64,000 nt of DNA from Eutrophocola sp965661105. GTDB taxonomy: Bacteria; Pseudomonadota; Gammaproteobacteria; Pseudomonadales; Pseudohongiellaceae. The translations under genes were made by a program, and so were the position numbers. The notes under the pieces are model-generated. The model did not search any database and was not told the DNA's origin. It saw only the letters and a program-made list of their open reading frames with translations. This document shows, in pieces, positions 51,188-59,583 of the stretch. The stretch covers positions 1 to 64,000 of the forward strand of contig CBFICR010000008.1 of the NCBI GenBank assembly GCA_965661105.1, in the 5' to 3' direction. Numbering within the stretch: position 1 is the first letter of the stretch; the number at the start of each line of letters is the position of its first letter.

Positions 51188-52435
51188 TTGGCAGGTCAAC
51201 TTTTCAGGCAGGAAGCCCTGGATCATCAGGGAGAGCGTTTCTGGGGCAGCAGTATGGCCTTGCGGGCTCCAGCCCTGATCACACTGACTTTCTTGCTCGT
51301 CTGTTTGTTTTCTTGTGCGTTGTGGTTTCTGGTACAAGGGGAATACAGCAGAAAAGAGGTGGTTGTTGGAGCAATAGTTGCAAATAAAGGGGAGGTAAAG
51401 GTCAGGGCGCCGGTCGGTGGGACAATAGAGGTATTGGGGGCCGAGCTTGGGGGAAGGGTGGGGAAAGGGGGGGCCTTATTGACAATTCAGGGCATCAATA
51501 ACGTTTCTGATGGCATGGATATATCACAGCAGCTGCTTGCAGAAAACGAGTTTCAGCAAAAGATTCTGGAACAGCTGATTGAAGACAAGCGCGCAGCTTA
51601 TCCAGCAAAATGGCAGCAACTCGATTCGGAACAACACAGCCTGATAATATCTATTGCAGAGCTGGAAGACACAATCAGCAACGAAGAACAGATTGCCAGG
51701 CTACAGCATTCAAAAGTGGTTCGCCTGTCAGCGTTGTCATATAAAAAGCATATCAGTAACGCTGATCTTGATTTAGCCAGAATGGAAAACCTCCGGCAGG
51801 AGAATGCTTTACAAAAAACCAGACTTTCCCTGTCTAACAGCAAGAGCCAGCTCGAACAGCTTGATCATGAAAAATACCTTGTCATGCTTGAGTATAAGCA
51901 ACAGATGGCGGAACTTGAAAAAGGACTGTCGGAATTACGTAAGCAAACTCTCCAGCTTCACAGTGAAAGAGAAAGGCAGGTAATTTCTCCGGTCACTGGC
52001 ACCATCTCCGTTGTGTATTCCCATTCAGGGCAGACCGTTGTACCCCGGCAGTCTCTCGTCGCTATCACGCCCGAAGATACAATTCTTGAAGCACAGCTTT
52101 ATATCCCCTCGCGTTCTATAGGCTTTATCGAGCCGGGACAGGAAATCATCTTGCGCGTAGAGGCTTTTCCTTTTCAAAAGTTCGGTATGCTGAATGCGCA
52201 TGTAAAGGAAATCTCCGGTTCTGTACTGTTACCGGAAGAAAGTCAGGCAGTGGTCGACATGAATGAGCCTTATTTCAAGGTCAGTGCAATTCTCGCAGAT
52301 CAGTCCATACAGGCATTCGGGAAACAGTTTGTATTACGTCCCGGCATGCAAATAAAAGCAGACATTGTTCTGGAAAAAAGAAACCTGCTGGAATGGCTGT
52401 TTGAGCCCCTTTTTATCAAGGGAAATTCCAGATGA
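51188..52435 (+). CDS. HlyD-family membrane-fusion protein (CvaA-like)
   Basis: The periplasmic adaptor of a type I export system. From TTG 51188 it is 415 residues: a short cytoplasmic start 'LFRQEALDHQGERF' typical of colicin-V-type CvaA proteins, a membrane helix (about 29-50), a biotinyl-lipoyl half ('VKVRAPVGGTIEVLGAELGG'), a long coiled hairpin (about 125-265), the second lipoyl half ('VISPVTGTISVVYSHSGQ') and a beta-barrel ending near the C-terminus. TTG is preferred to the ATG at 51107, because the intervening 27 codons are just the translated octamer array. Overlaps the ABC transporter gene by 4 bases (ATGA), so the two are coupled. Confidence 0.87.
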   Translation: MAGQLFRQEALDHQGERFWGSSMALRAPALITLTFLLVCLFSCALWFLVQGEYSRKEVVVGAIVANKGEVKVRAPVGGTIEVLGAELGGRVGKGGALLTIQGINNVSDGMDISQQLLAENEFQQKILEQLIEDKRAAYPAKWQQLDSEQHSLIISIAELEDTISNEEQIARLQHSKVVRLSALSYKKHISNADLDLARMENLRQENALQKTRLSLSNSKSQLEQLDHEKYLVMLEYKQQMAELEKGLSELRKQTLQLHSERERQVISPVTGTISVVYSHSGQTVVPRQSLVAITPEDTILEAQLYIPSRSIGFIEPGQEIILRVEAFPFQKFGMLNAHVKEISGSVLLPEESQAVVDMNEPYFKVSAILADQSIQAFGKQFVLRPGMQIKADIVLEKRNLLEWLFEPLFIKGNSR

Positions 52436-54591
52436 CTGCGCTTACAGATGGGCGTAAAGGCAAGCTGCCATTGGTATTACAGGCAGAACGTAGTGAATGT
52501 GCGCTGGCATGCCTGGCTATGATTCTTGGTTATCATGGGCACAAAATTGATATTAATACCTTGCGCAGACGCCATCCGGTTTCACAGCATGGCATCAGTC
52601 TGAAGGCCTTTGTGGCGTTAGCACCAAAACTGAACCTTGCCGTGCGTCCTTTACGCGCGGAACTGAAAGACCTGGAAAACCTTGCATTACCGGCAATTCT
52701 GCATTGGGATATGGATCATTTTGTAGTTCTGAAAAGGGCATCAGTGGCTGGTCTCGAAATACATAACCCTGCCATTGGCATACAAAAAATTACTTACAAA
52801 GAGGCGGACAAACATTTCACTGGTGTAGCAGTGGAAATGATACCCACGCCGCAGTTTACCCGGAAGGATGAAAGGCAAAAATTACCTTTGCATGAGCTCT
52901 GGACTCATACGCCGGGTCTGGCCGGCCATATGCTGCAACTGGTCATGCTCTCTCTTCTGATGCAGGGTTTTGCTATTGCGCTGCCTTTCTATACCCAGAT
53001 TATTCTTGATGATGTTCTGGTTAATTATGATATGGATCTGCTCAAGCTTGTTGCTGCCGGTTTTTGTCTGTTGATTATTTTCAGGCAACTAACGGAATTG
53101 TTGCGAGCACATGTGGTGCTATACATGAGCTCTAAAGTGAGTTTTCATTTTGCCACTCGCTTGTGCAGACACTTGCTGCACTTACCGCTGGATTATTTTT
53201 CGCGCCGACATATTGGCGACATTGTGTCCAGATTTGGTTCTCTGAACAATGTCAGGGATTTTCTCTGTTCTGGAATTGTGGAAATTTTTATAGATGGATT
53301 GATGGTTTTCCTTGCCTTGCTGCTGATGTTTATTTATGACGGTTTGCTAACCGCTATTGCGCTGATTGCGGTAATTTTTTATGGGCTGTTACGATTGGCT
53401 ACCTACCGTCAATTGTATACCCGTAATGAAGAATGGATACATGACAGGGCACTGGAAAATACTGTATTCATGGAAAATGTCAGCGCCATTCAGGGCATAA
53501 AAATATATACCCGTGAATCAGCCAGGCTGGGCTATTGGCAAAACTGTTTTGCAGCGGCTATGAGTTCAGGAATACAGGTACAGAAACTGGGCTTTAATGT
53601 GCAGTTTTTCCAGGGACTATTACTTGGCCTTGAAAATATTGTTTTGCTGCTGGCAGGTAGTTATTCAGTGATGAATGGGGCAATCTCGGTGGGCATGCTG
53701 ATGGCGTTTATCAGTTTCAAGGATCATTTTTACCGCAGTATATTTTCAATGCTGGACAAGCTTTTTGAATTCCGAATGCTGGATATACATCTTGAACGCC
53801 TGGCAGATATTGCTTTTAGCAAAGCCGAGCCGGATGAAGGCAATATCCTGGCGATCGGCTTAGATCATGACCCCGTTTTCGCTGTCAGCCTGGATGCGGT
53901 TGGATACCGCTATGACCCGGAATCACCGCTTCTTTTCAGCGATGTCTCTCTGACCCTTAAAAACAACGAAGTCGTCGCAATAATCGGTCCAACGGGCTGT
54001 GGAAAATCCACATTGCTAAAGATTGTATTGAGCCTGGTTGAGCCATTGGAAGGCACGTTACGGATCAATGATGTCTGTGTCTCCCATTACGGTCTTGAGC
54101 GTTATCGAAGCCGGGTCGCCGGTGTTTTGCAGAATGACAGTTTGCTGTCAGGCAGTATTCTGGAAAATATTGCATTTTTTGATCCGTCTCCTGATCATGA
54201 AAAAGCGGTACAGGCAGCAAGGCAGGCCATGATTCTGGAAGATATAAGCAGGATGCCGATGCAGTTCAATACCATGGTTGGAAATATGGGCAGCGCTTTA
54301 TCCGGAGGTCAGGTACAAAGGCTGATGCTGGCACGAGCGATTTACCAGCAACCGTCGCTGCTGATTCTGGATGAAGCAACCAGTCATCTGGATATCAATA
54401 CCGAGCAAGCAGTCAACAATAGCCTGAAGCAGATGCAAATTCCCTGTCTGATGGTAGCTCATCGTCCGCAAACGGTCTTGAACGCAGACCGGATTCTCAT
54501 GCTCACTCCACGGGGGCTGCAATCCCTGGCGCATCATGATTTTAGTAAACTGATGTCGAAACAGATTAAAAATGATGTCATAACGATATGA
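52432..54591 (+). CDS. Peptidase-containing ABC exporter (C39/CvaB type)
   Basis: An inner-membrane exporter that both trims double-glycine leaders and exports the peptide. 719 residues: C39 peptidase domain (1-130) with Cys23 in 'SECALACLAMI' and His96 in 'DMDHFVVL'; the third catalytic position, normally Asp in 'DPA', is Asn112 in 'IHNPAIG'. Six membrane helices follow (about 165-435), then an ATPase with Walker A 'GPTGCGKST' (near 520), signature 'LSGGQVQRLMLARA' (near 622) and Walker B 'LLILDEATSHLD' (near 643). It partners the HlyD-like protein; a TolC is not encoded here. No short gene with an obvious GG leader is visible nearby, so the substrate is unknown. Confidence 0.9.
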   Translation: MTALTDGRKGKLPLVLQAERSECALACLAMILGYHGHKIDINTLRRRHPVSQHGISLKAFVALAPKLNLAVRPLRAELKDLENLALPAILHWDMDHFVVLKRASVAGLEIHNPAIGIQKITYKEADKHFTGVAVEMIPTPQFTRKDERQKLPLHELWTHTPGLAGHMLQLVMLSLLMQGFAIALPFYTQIILDDVLVNYDMDLLKLVAAGFCLLIIFRQLTELLRAHVVLYMSSKVSFHFATRLCRHLLHLPLDYFSRRHIGDIVSRFGSLNNVRDFLCSGIVEIFIDGLMVFLALLLMFIYDGLLTAIALIAVIFYGLLRLATYRQLYTRNEEWIHDRALENTVFMENVSAIQGIKIYTRESARLGYWQNCFAAAMSSGIQVQKLGFNVQFFQGLLLGLENIVLLLAGSYSVMNGAISVGMLMAFISFKDHFYRSIFSMLDKLFEFRMLDIHLERLADIAFSKAEPDEGNILAIGLDHDPVFAVSLDAVGYRYDPESPLLFSDVSLTLKNNEVVAIIGPTGCGKSTLLKIVLSLVEPLEGTLRINDVCVSHYGLERYRSRVAGVLQNDSLLSGSILENIAFFDPSPDHEKAVQAARQAMILEDISRMPMQFNTMVGNMGSALSGGQVQRLMLARAIYQQPSLLILDEATSHLDINTEQAVNNSLKQMQIPCLMVAHRPQTVLNADRILMLTPRGLQSLAHHDFSKLMSKQIKNDVITI

Positions 54592-54869
54592 TATATATAG
54601 TTATTTTATATTTATTTTTGTTGTTTTAACTAAAATATGTGTTAGATTACCAATGCCTGTTCAGGGAAGAACGGGTATTCACTGATGCTGGTTCAGCACT
54701 TCCTCAAATCCGGGTTATTCTTCTCCCTCGTCTTTCTTAAAATGCCAAAAGCATGCCTACAAGCATGTCCACAAGGTTTGGACAGATTTCTGAATTCCTG
54801 CTGGAATTCACTTAAAATACCGGTCAGGTTAAACAGGTAATCAAAATTATAAACAGGAACAGGTCCTTC

Positions 54870-56423
54870 ATGACTCGAGTTATAAAAAGAAACATTATCA
54901 AGAGAGGCTGGCTGCTTCTGGTATTGTTCCTGGGACTTTCGCATTGGGCATTGCCGCAGGCTATCAACAGCAGCTCAATTTACCGCAATGACTCTGTTGG
55001 GATACGCGGGGCTTTTGCACCGCAATGGAATCTTATCACCAGCCGTGAACAGGCACCTGAAGGTCTGAAACCGAATTTTCCAGCTGACAAGGGGCCAGAT
55101 GAGTCGCCCTTGTTTATAGGTATACATGACAGCCAGCAGTTGTTCATCCGCCTGTTAACAGAGACTTTTTTTGACGACCTGAATGCCTATGCCAGGGTGC
55201 TGGCCCAGGGTATCCGGAGTCAGGGCCTGGAAGTCCTGTCAGCACGCATGTCTTCTGACGGGACGGCAATGCAGATTGACTATCAGCATCCTGAGCTGGG
55301 GCTTCGTTTCAGGGAACGCGTTTCGATCTTGCCCGATAGTCAGGTCATCCGTATGGCTGCCTGGTCAAGTAACCTTACCTGGGACACTTATGCATCAGTT
55401 ATTGATGATGCATTTGCCGGCGTGGAGCTCAATGATGTAGTCAATGGAAATAGCGGTTGGCAGACAGTCTGGGCGTATTTGGAGCAGAGGCTGCTTTCAT
55501 CAAGGATTGAAGGGCTTGAGTTGGCTCAGGTGACTGTCCAGACCGAAAGTGCTGCATCATGCACTGACCCGACATCCTCTATGCTGTGGCGTGTTGAAAG
55601 TCCTCTTTTGCAGGAAAATGGCTCGGAAATATATCTATTTGGATCTATCCATGTAGGCAAGGCCGAGTTTTATCCGCTCGCTGAAGAGATTGAAAATACT
55701 TACAGATCTGCGGATTACCTGGTATTTGAAGTTGATCCCAACTCTTTAGCAGACCCCGAGGTCCTGATGAATATGCAAACACGCGGGATGTTACCCTCTG
55801 GACAGACCCTCGCTGATGTTGTATCGACAGAGGTACTTGATGAGTTTCGTCGTGTGATGGGGAATATGGGGCTGCCAGCGGATAATTTTATGAGTATGCA
55901 GCCATGGTTTCTGACACTGATGCTGTCCAGCTTGCAGATGAACGCACTGGGCTTTTTGCCTGAATATGGTCTGGAGAGTTACTTTCTGGCTCAAAAACCG
56001 GCCCAGGCTGAAATTCTTGAGCTGGAGTCTATTCAACAGCAAATCGGCTTTCTTGAAGCACTGAATGCAGAAACCTATCTTGCTTACACAATTGATACTT
56101 TTGAAAGTGGATTTGAGGAGATAGAAAAACTGGTTGACGCCTGGCTTTGTGCAGACAAGGCGCCGCTGACAGAAATGTTGTTTGCTGAATTTGACAGTAC
56201 TGACCTGAGTGCCGCCCAGCAGGTTGAAATGGAAGCCCTTATGGGATCGCTTTATACGCGTCGCAATATAGATATGGCGGACAAAATTGCGCAGTACGTC
56301 AATGCCCGGCAGGGCACTTACTTTGTCGTTATAGGCTCCGCCCACTTGCTGGGTGAGGGCAGTGTGGTTGAACTTTTGAGAGAAAAGCACTTCCAGGTGA
56401 CCCCGGTTTCCCTGTCTCCCTGA
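54870..56423 (+). CDS. TraB/GumN-family protein with N-terminal extension
   Basis: A 517-residue exported or membrane-anchored protein. N-terminal hydrophobic segment (about 12-31) resembling a signal peptide, an unfamiliar domain (about 40-230), then a TraB/GumN (Tiki-like) domain with 'EIYLFGSIHVGKAEFYPL' (GxxH motif) and, at the end, 'TYFVVIGSAHLLGEGSVVELL' (cited by VVIGSAHLLGEGS), the two conserved histidines characteristic of this metalloprotease-like fold. Related eukaryotic Tiki proteins are metal-dependent peptidases; bacterial ones are mostly uncharacterised. It lies 278 bases downstream of the C39 exporter; the gap has no clear gene. A processing or immunity role for the exported peptide is only speculation. 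Confidence 0.8.
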   Translation: MTRVIKRNIIKRGWLLLVLFLGLSHWALPQAINSSSIYRNDSVGIRGAFAPQWNLITSREQAPEGLKPNFPADKGPDESPLFIGIHDSQQLFIRLLTETFFDDLNAYARVLAQGIRSQGLEVLSARMSSDGTAMQIDYQHPELGLRFRERVSILPDSQVIRMAAWSSNLTWDTYASVIDDAFAGVELNDVVNGNSGWQTVWAYLEQRLLSSRIEGLELAQVTVQTESAASCTDPTSSMLWRVESPLLQENGSEIYLFGSIHVGKAEFYPLAEEIENTYRSADYLVFEVDPNSLADPEVLMNMQTRGMLPSGQTLADVVSTEVLDEFRRVMGNMGLPADNFMSMQPWFLTLMLSSLQMNALGFLPEYGLESYFLAQKPAQAEILELESIQQQIGFLEALNAETYLAYTIDTFESGFEEIEKLVDAWLCADKAPLTEMLFAEFDSTDLSAAQQVEMEALMGSLYTRRNIDMADKIAQYVNARQGTYFVVIGSAHLLGEGSVVELLREKHFQVTPVSLSP

Positions 56424-56558
56424 TTTTTCCTGCTCAGGGTGTTGATTCCGACAGGTGATTTACACATAATGCGCCTCGTTTGACGCGTAGGCTTTGAAAT
56501 AATCAACAAACCGTTTACCATCGTTGATTGACCGGTAATAGCACCGGAAAGTTTTATG

Positions 56559-56669
56559 GTATCTCTTGTCGGTCCCCTCGCAATGATAGGCTGTGAACCC
56601 CGCCAGGCCCGGAAGGGAGCAACGGTAACTGCTGACTCATGTGCCGGGGTGTGGCTGGCAGGAGGTACC
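56559..56669 (+). ncRNA. ffs: 4.5S RNA (bacterial signal recognition particle RNA)
   Basis: The conserved SRP core is present: GAACC, CCAGG, CCGGAAGG (GGAA tetraloop, near 56607-56615), AGCAACGG and the returning GTGCCGGGGTG strand. The ends GGTATCTC... and ...GGAGGTACC pair to close the hairpin, giving about 111 nt, the size of E. coli 4.5S RNA. It stands immediately ahead of dnaX, as in many gammaproteobacteria. Partner of Ffh in cotranslational targeting. Confidence 0.95.
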
Positions 56670-56740
56670 TCCATTAAAATCCTCGCTGATAAACGCCTTC
56701 CAAAGAGCTATCAGCTTAAAACGAATAATAGTCGCATCTT

Positions 56741-58570
56741 ATGACGTATCAGGTACTGGCAAGAAAGTGGCGACCCCGTAATTTCCGGGAAATGGCTGGC
56801 CAGGGACATGTGCTTAAAACCCTGATTAATTCCCTTGATAATGATCGCCTGCACCATGCCTACCTGTTTACCGGTACGCGTGGAGTCGGCAAAACCACCA
56901 TTGCACGCATACTCGCTCGCTGCCTAAACTGTGAAAAGGGGGTAACTTCTGAACCCTGTGGCGAATGCAGTGCCTGTACAGAAATTGATCAGGGACGCTT
57001 TATCGACCTGATTGAAGTTGATGCGGCATCCAGAACCAAAGTGGAAGATACCAGGGAGTTACTTGATAATGTTCAGTATTCGCCCACACGGGGACGGTTC
57101 AAGGTCTATCTCATCGACGAAGTCCATATGCTTTCAGGGCACAGCTTCAATGCCCTGTTAAAAACCCTGGAAGAACCCCCTCCCCATGTAAAGTTTCTGT
57201 TGGCTACCACCGATCCGCAAAAACTGCCAATTACCGTGTTATCGCGCTGTCTGCAGTTCAATCTGAAAAATATCAGTCCGGAACGCCTGGTAGAACATAT
57301 CAAGCATATTCTTGATGAAGAACAGGTTCCCTATGAGGAACCGGCCTTGTGGCAGCTGGGGCGGGCGGCACAGGGCAGTGTGCGTGATTGCCTGACTCTG
57401 CTGGATCAGGCCATAGGTTATTGTGAAGGTGATATAACCGATACTGCGGTAAGAGCATTCCTTGGCACCATAGACCAGAGCGTGATTCATGAACTTGTGG
57501 ATACGCTTATCGCACATGATGCTGCAGCAATGCTGAAAATTATAGATGCTGCCGCTGATCATGCTCCCGATTTTTCCAGTGTTCTTGCCGATTTGTTGTC
57601 TTATTTGCACCGCGTTGCTATCGCCCAGGTATTGCCTGACGGTATTGATAATTCGCAGGGTGACAGACAACGAGTGCTGGATCATGCAGGCACAATCGCG
57701 GCAGAAACCCTGCAGCTTTATTACCAGATCGCATTGAAAAGCCGTGAGGACCTGCCCTTTGCCATTGACGCCAGGGCCGGCCTTGAAATGGCTTTACTGC
57801 GTATGCTGGCTTTCGCGCCAGCGGGCGTGCCGATAGTGCCTCAGACACATCTGTCAGCTGATGAAGTTGCGTCTGATACGCAGGGCACTGATGACAAGGT
57901 AAAAAAAAAGCCCCCGGTAAATGAAGCTATTACGGGTCACTCCAGGCTCATAAGCAGTCGTGTGGACGTGCCACTGCCAAAGGCAGCAAACACACAGTCG
58001 GCAAAGCCTGAAGCCCCGTCAGTGGCTATACAGACGAGTGCAGAGAACGCAAATTCGCCCGCCGTAACCGGGGTAAAGACGCAGGCTGGGAATGCTTCGC
58101 CAGAAAAAGGTTCAGCACAACCGCTTGCAGAAAAAAGCGACGTGCTCAGCAAGGACAGGCTGAGCCTGCAGACTCTTTCCAGTGATCAGTGGATTCCACT
58201 TTTTTTCCAGCTTGGCCTTGATGGCATTACCCGGAGTATTACTGCTAATTGCCTGCTGGGAGAGGTCAAGGGCAGGCACATCACTTTGATTCTTGATGAA
58301 AGTCAGACGTCAGTATTTAACGAAGAGCAGCAGCGTCGAATCAAGTCCGCATTTGATAAATACTTTCAGGAAGATCTTCAGCTGGAAATTAAAACCGGTA
58401 AAATTGATGCTGAAACTCCTTCTGCCTGGCGTGAGCGTATGGAGCAGGAGCGATTGCAGGCCGCGATAATCGATTTTGAAAACGATGAAATGGTGAAAGA
58501 AATTCTGGAGCGGTTTTCCGGCGTAATTCAGCCTGATACGATTGAACCGACGTCACCCAAGCAATACTAG
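56741..58570 (+). CDS. dnaX: DNA polymerase III tau/gamma subunit
   Basis: The clamp-loader ATPase. Residues 1-370: Walker A 'GTRGVGKTT' (45-53), a zinc module of C61/C64/C73/C76/C79, Walker B 'VYLIDEVHML' and sensor region 'ATTDPQKLPITVLSRC' with the SRC motif; then a Lys/Pro/Ala linker and the tau-specific C-terminal domain to 609. A slippery A9G run at codon 388-390 probably yields a short gamma form of 394 residues (see separate entry). ybaB and recR follow in the usual order. Confidence 0.97.
   Translation: MTYQVLARKWRPRNFREMAGQGHVLKTLINSLDNDRLHHAYLFTGTRGVGKTTIARILARCLNCEKGVTSEPCGECSACTEIDQGRFIDLIEVDAASRTKVEDTRELLDNVQYSPTRGRFKVYLIDEVHMLSGHSFNALLKTLEEPPPHVKFLLATTDPQKLPITVLSRCLQFNLKNISPERLVEHIKHILDEEQVPYEEPALWQLGRAAQGSVRDCLTLLDQAIGYCEGDITDTAVRAFLGTIDQSVIHELVDTLIAHDAAAMLKIIDAAADHAPDFSSVLADLLSYLHRVAIAQVLPDGIDNSQGDRQRVLDHAGTIAAETLQLYYQIALKSREDLPFAIDARAGLEMALLRMLAFAPAGVPIVPQTHLSADEVASDTQGTDDKVKKKPPVNEAITGHSRLISSRVDVPLPKAANTQSAKPEAPSVAIQTSAENANSPAVTGVKTQAGNASPEKGSAQPLAEKSDVLSKDRLSLQTLSSDQWIPLFFQLGLDGITRSITANCLLGEVKGRHITLILDESQTSVFNEEQQRRIKSAFDKYFQEDLQLEIKTGKIDAETPSAWRERMEQERLQAAIIDFENDEMVKEILERFSGVIQPDTIEPTSPKQY
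57902..57936 (+). promoter_or_regulatory. Programmed -1 ribosomal frameshift signal in dnaX
   Basis: A slippery A AAA AAG heptamer (57904-57910) within a run of nine A's is followed two bases later by a hairpin CCC(G)GTAA / TTACGGG (57913-57920 with 57930-57936, one bulged G, 9-base loop). A -1 slip reads Ala-Pro-Gly-Lys and stops at TGA 57922-57924, giving a 394-residue gamma subunit in addition to tau. This matches the known dnaX mechanism of E. coli in slippery sequence and outcome. Confidence 0.75.
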
Positions 58571-58597
58571 TTAACACTATTTTTAAAAGAGGAAATT

Positions 58598-58918
58598 ATG
58601 ACAGACCTGAATAATTTGCTTAAACAGGCAAAGGAAATGCAGGAGCAGTTTGAGAAAACTCAAAAACAGCTTGCAGAACAGGAAGTGACTGGAGAGTCTG
58701 GCGCCGGTCTCGTCAAGGTAACCATGAATGGGAAGCACAATGTGAAGAAAATTGCGCTTGATAGCACTTTGATGAACGAAGAACAATCACTGGTTGAAGA
58801 TCTGGTTGCTGCCGCTGTAAATGATGCTGTTCGTAAAGTTGGCGAGAACAACAAGAGTCAACTTGCCGGAATGACTTCCGGATTAAATTTACCGGAAGGA
58901 TTCAAGTTCCCATTCTAG
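58598..58918 (+). CDS. ybaB: Nucleoid-associated protein YbaB/EbfC
   Basis: A small homodimeric DNA-binding protein of 106 residues. 'DLNNLLKQAKEMQEQFEKTQKQLAE' (cited by LLKQAKEMQEQFEKTQ) is the helical arm; 'VTGESGAGLVKVTMNGKH' is the beta core; it ends 'LNLPEGFKFPF'. AAGAGGAAA precedes the ATG at good spacing. Lies between dnaX and recR, as is usual. Confidence 0.96.
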   Translation: MTDLNNLLKQAKEMQEQFEKTQKQLAEQEVTGESGAGLVKVTMNGKHNVKKIALDSTLMNEEQSLVEDLVAAAVNDAVRKVGENNKSQLAGMTSGLNLPEGFKFPF

Positions 58919-58939
58919 GGAAATACTAAAACATCTGGT

Positions 58940-59569
58940 ATGAATTACAGCCCCCTAATAGATCAGTTGATAGAAGCTTTTCGCCGCTTGCCTGGTGTTG
59001 GTCCGAAGTCTGCTCAGCGTATGGTGCTGCATTTTCTCGAAAAAGACCGTAACGGCGGCAAGGTTCTGGCCGAAGCACTGCAGGCGGCTATGGATGGCGT
59101 TGGGCATTGTGAAAAGTGCCGGACTTTATCCGAGGAGTCACTATGCCGAATATGTCAGAATCCCGCGCGCGATCAACAAACTGTTTGTGTGGTTGAAACC
59201 CCGGCAGATGTTTTTGCTGTAGAGCAGACAGCGTCCTATAAAGGGCTGTATTTCGTACTCATGGGTCACCTGTCCCCTATAGATGGCATTGGCCCTGATG
59301 AGATAGGAATAGGGCAGTTAACTGATCTGGTGGCAGGTAGTGACATAACCGAGATTATTCTGGCCACCAACCCTACGGTAGAAGGCGAAGCAACTGCGTA
59401 CTATATTGCCGAGCAATTCAATTCGCCGGCGCTGCAGGCCAGAAATATCAGGATCTCAAGAATTGCTCATGGTGTGCCGGTGGGCGGAGAGCTTGAATAT
59501 ATTGATGGTGGGACGCTGATCCACTCGTTTGCAGGTCGACTACAAATTAACAAGAATCAGGCTGGTTAA
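58940..59569 (+). CDS. recR: Recombination protein RecR
   Basis: A ring-forming mediator that works with RecO (encoded at 22677) in RecF-pathway gap repair. Helix-hairpin-helix near 'RLPGVGPKSAQRM', zinc module 'CEKCRTLSEESLCRIC' (C58-type Cys4), Toprim domain 'CVVETPADVFAVEQT' and the 'YYIAEQ', 'RIAHGVPVGGELEYID' end are intact. 209 residues; 21 bases after ybaB. Confidence 0.97.
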   Translation: MNYSPLIDQLIEAFRRLPGVGPKSAQRMVLHFLEKDRNGGKVLAEALQAAMDGVGHCEKCRTLSEESLCRICQNPARDQQTVCVVETPADVFAVEQTASYKGLYFVLMGHLSPIDGIGPDEIGIGQLTDLVAGSDITEIILATNPTVEGEATAYYIAEQFNSPALQARNIRISRIAHGVPVGGELEYIDGGTLIHSFAGRLQINKNQAG

Positions 59570-59583
59570 GGAAATCAAGAATT

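Noticed and set aside
54685..54840. Possible 51-residue peptide gene (3 Cys) downstream of the C39 exporter, a candidate microcin
   Set aside because: No double-glycine leader, no good ribosome site and no recognisable similarity; probably chance.
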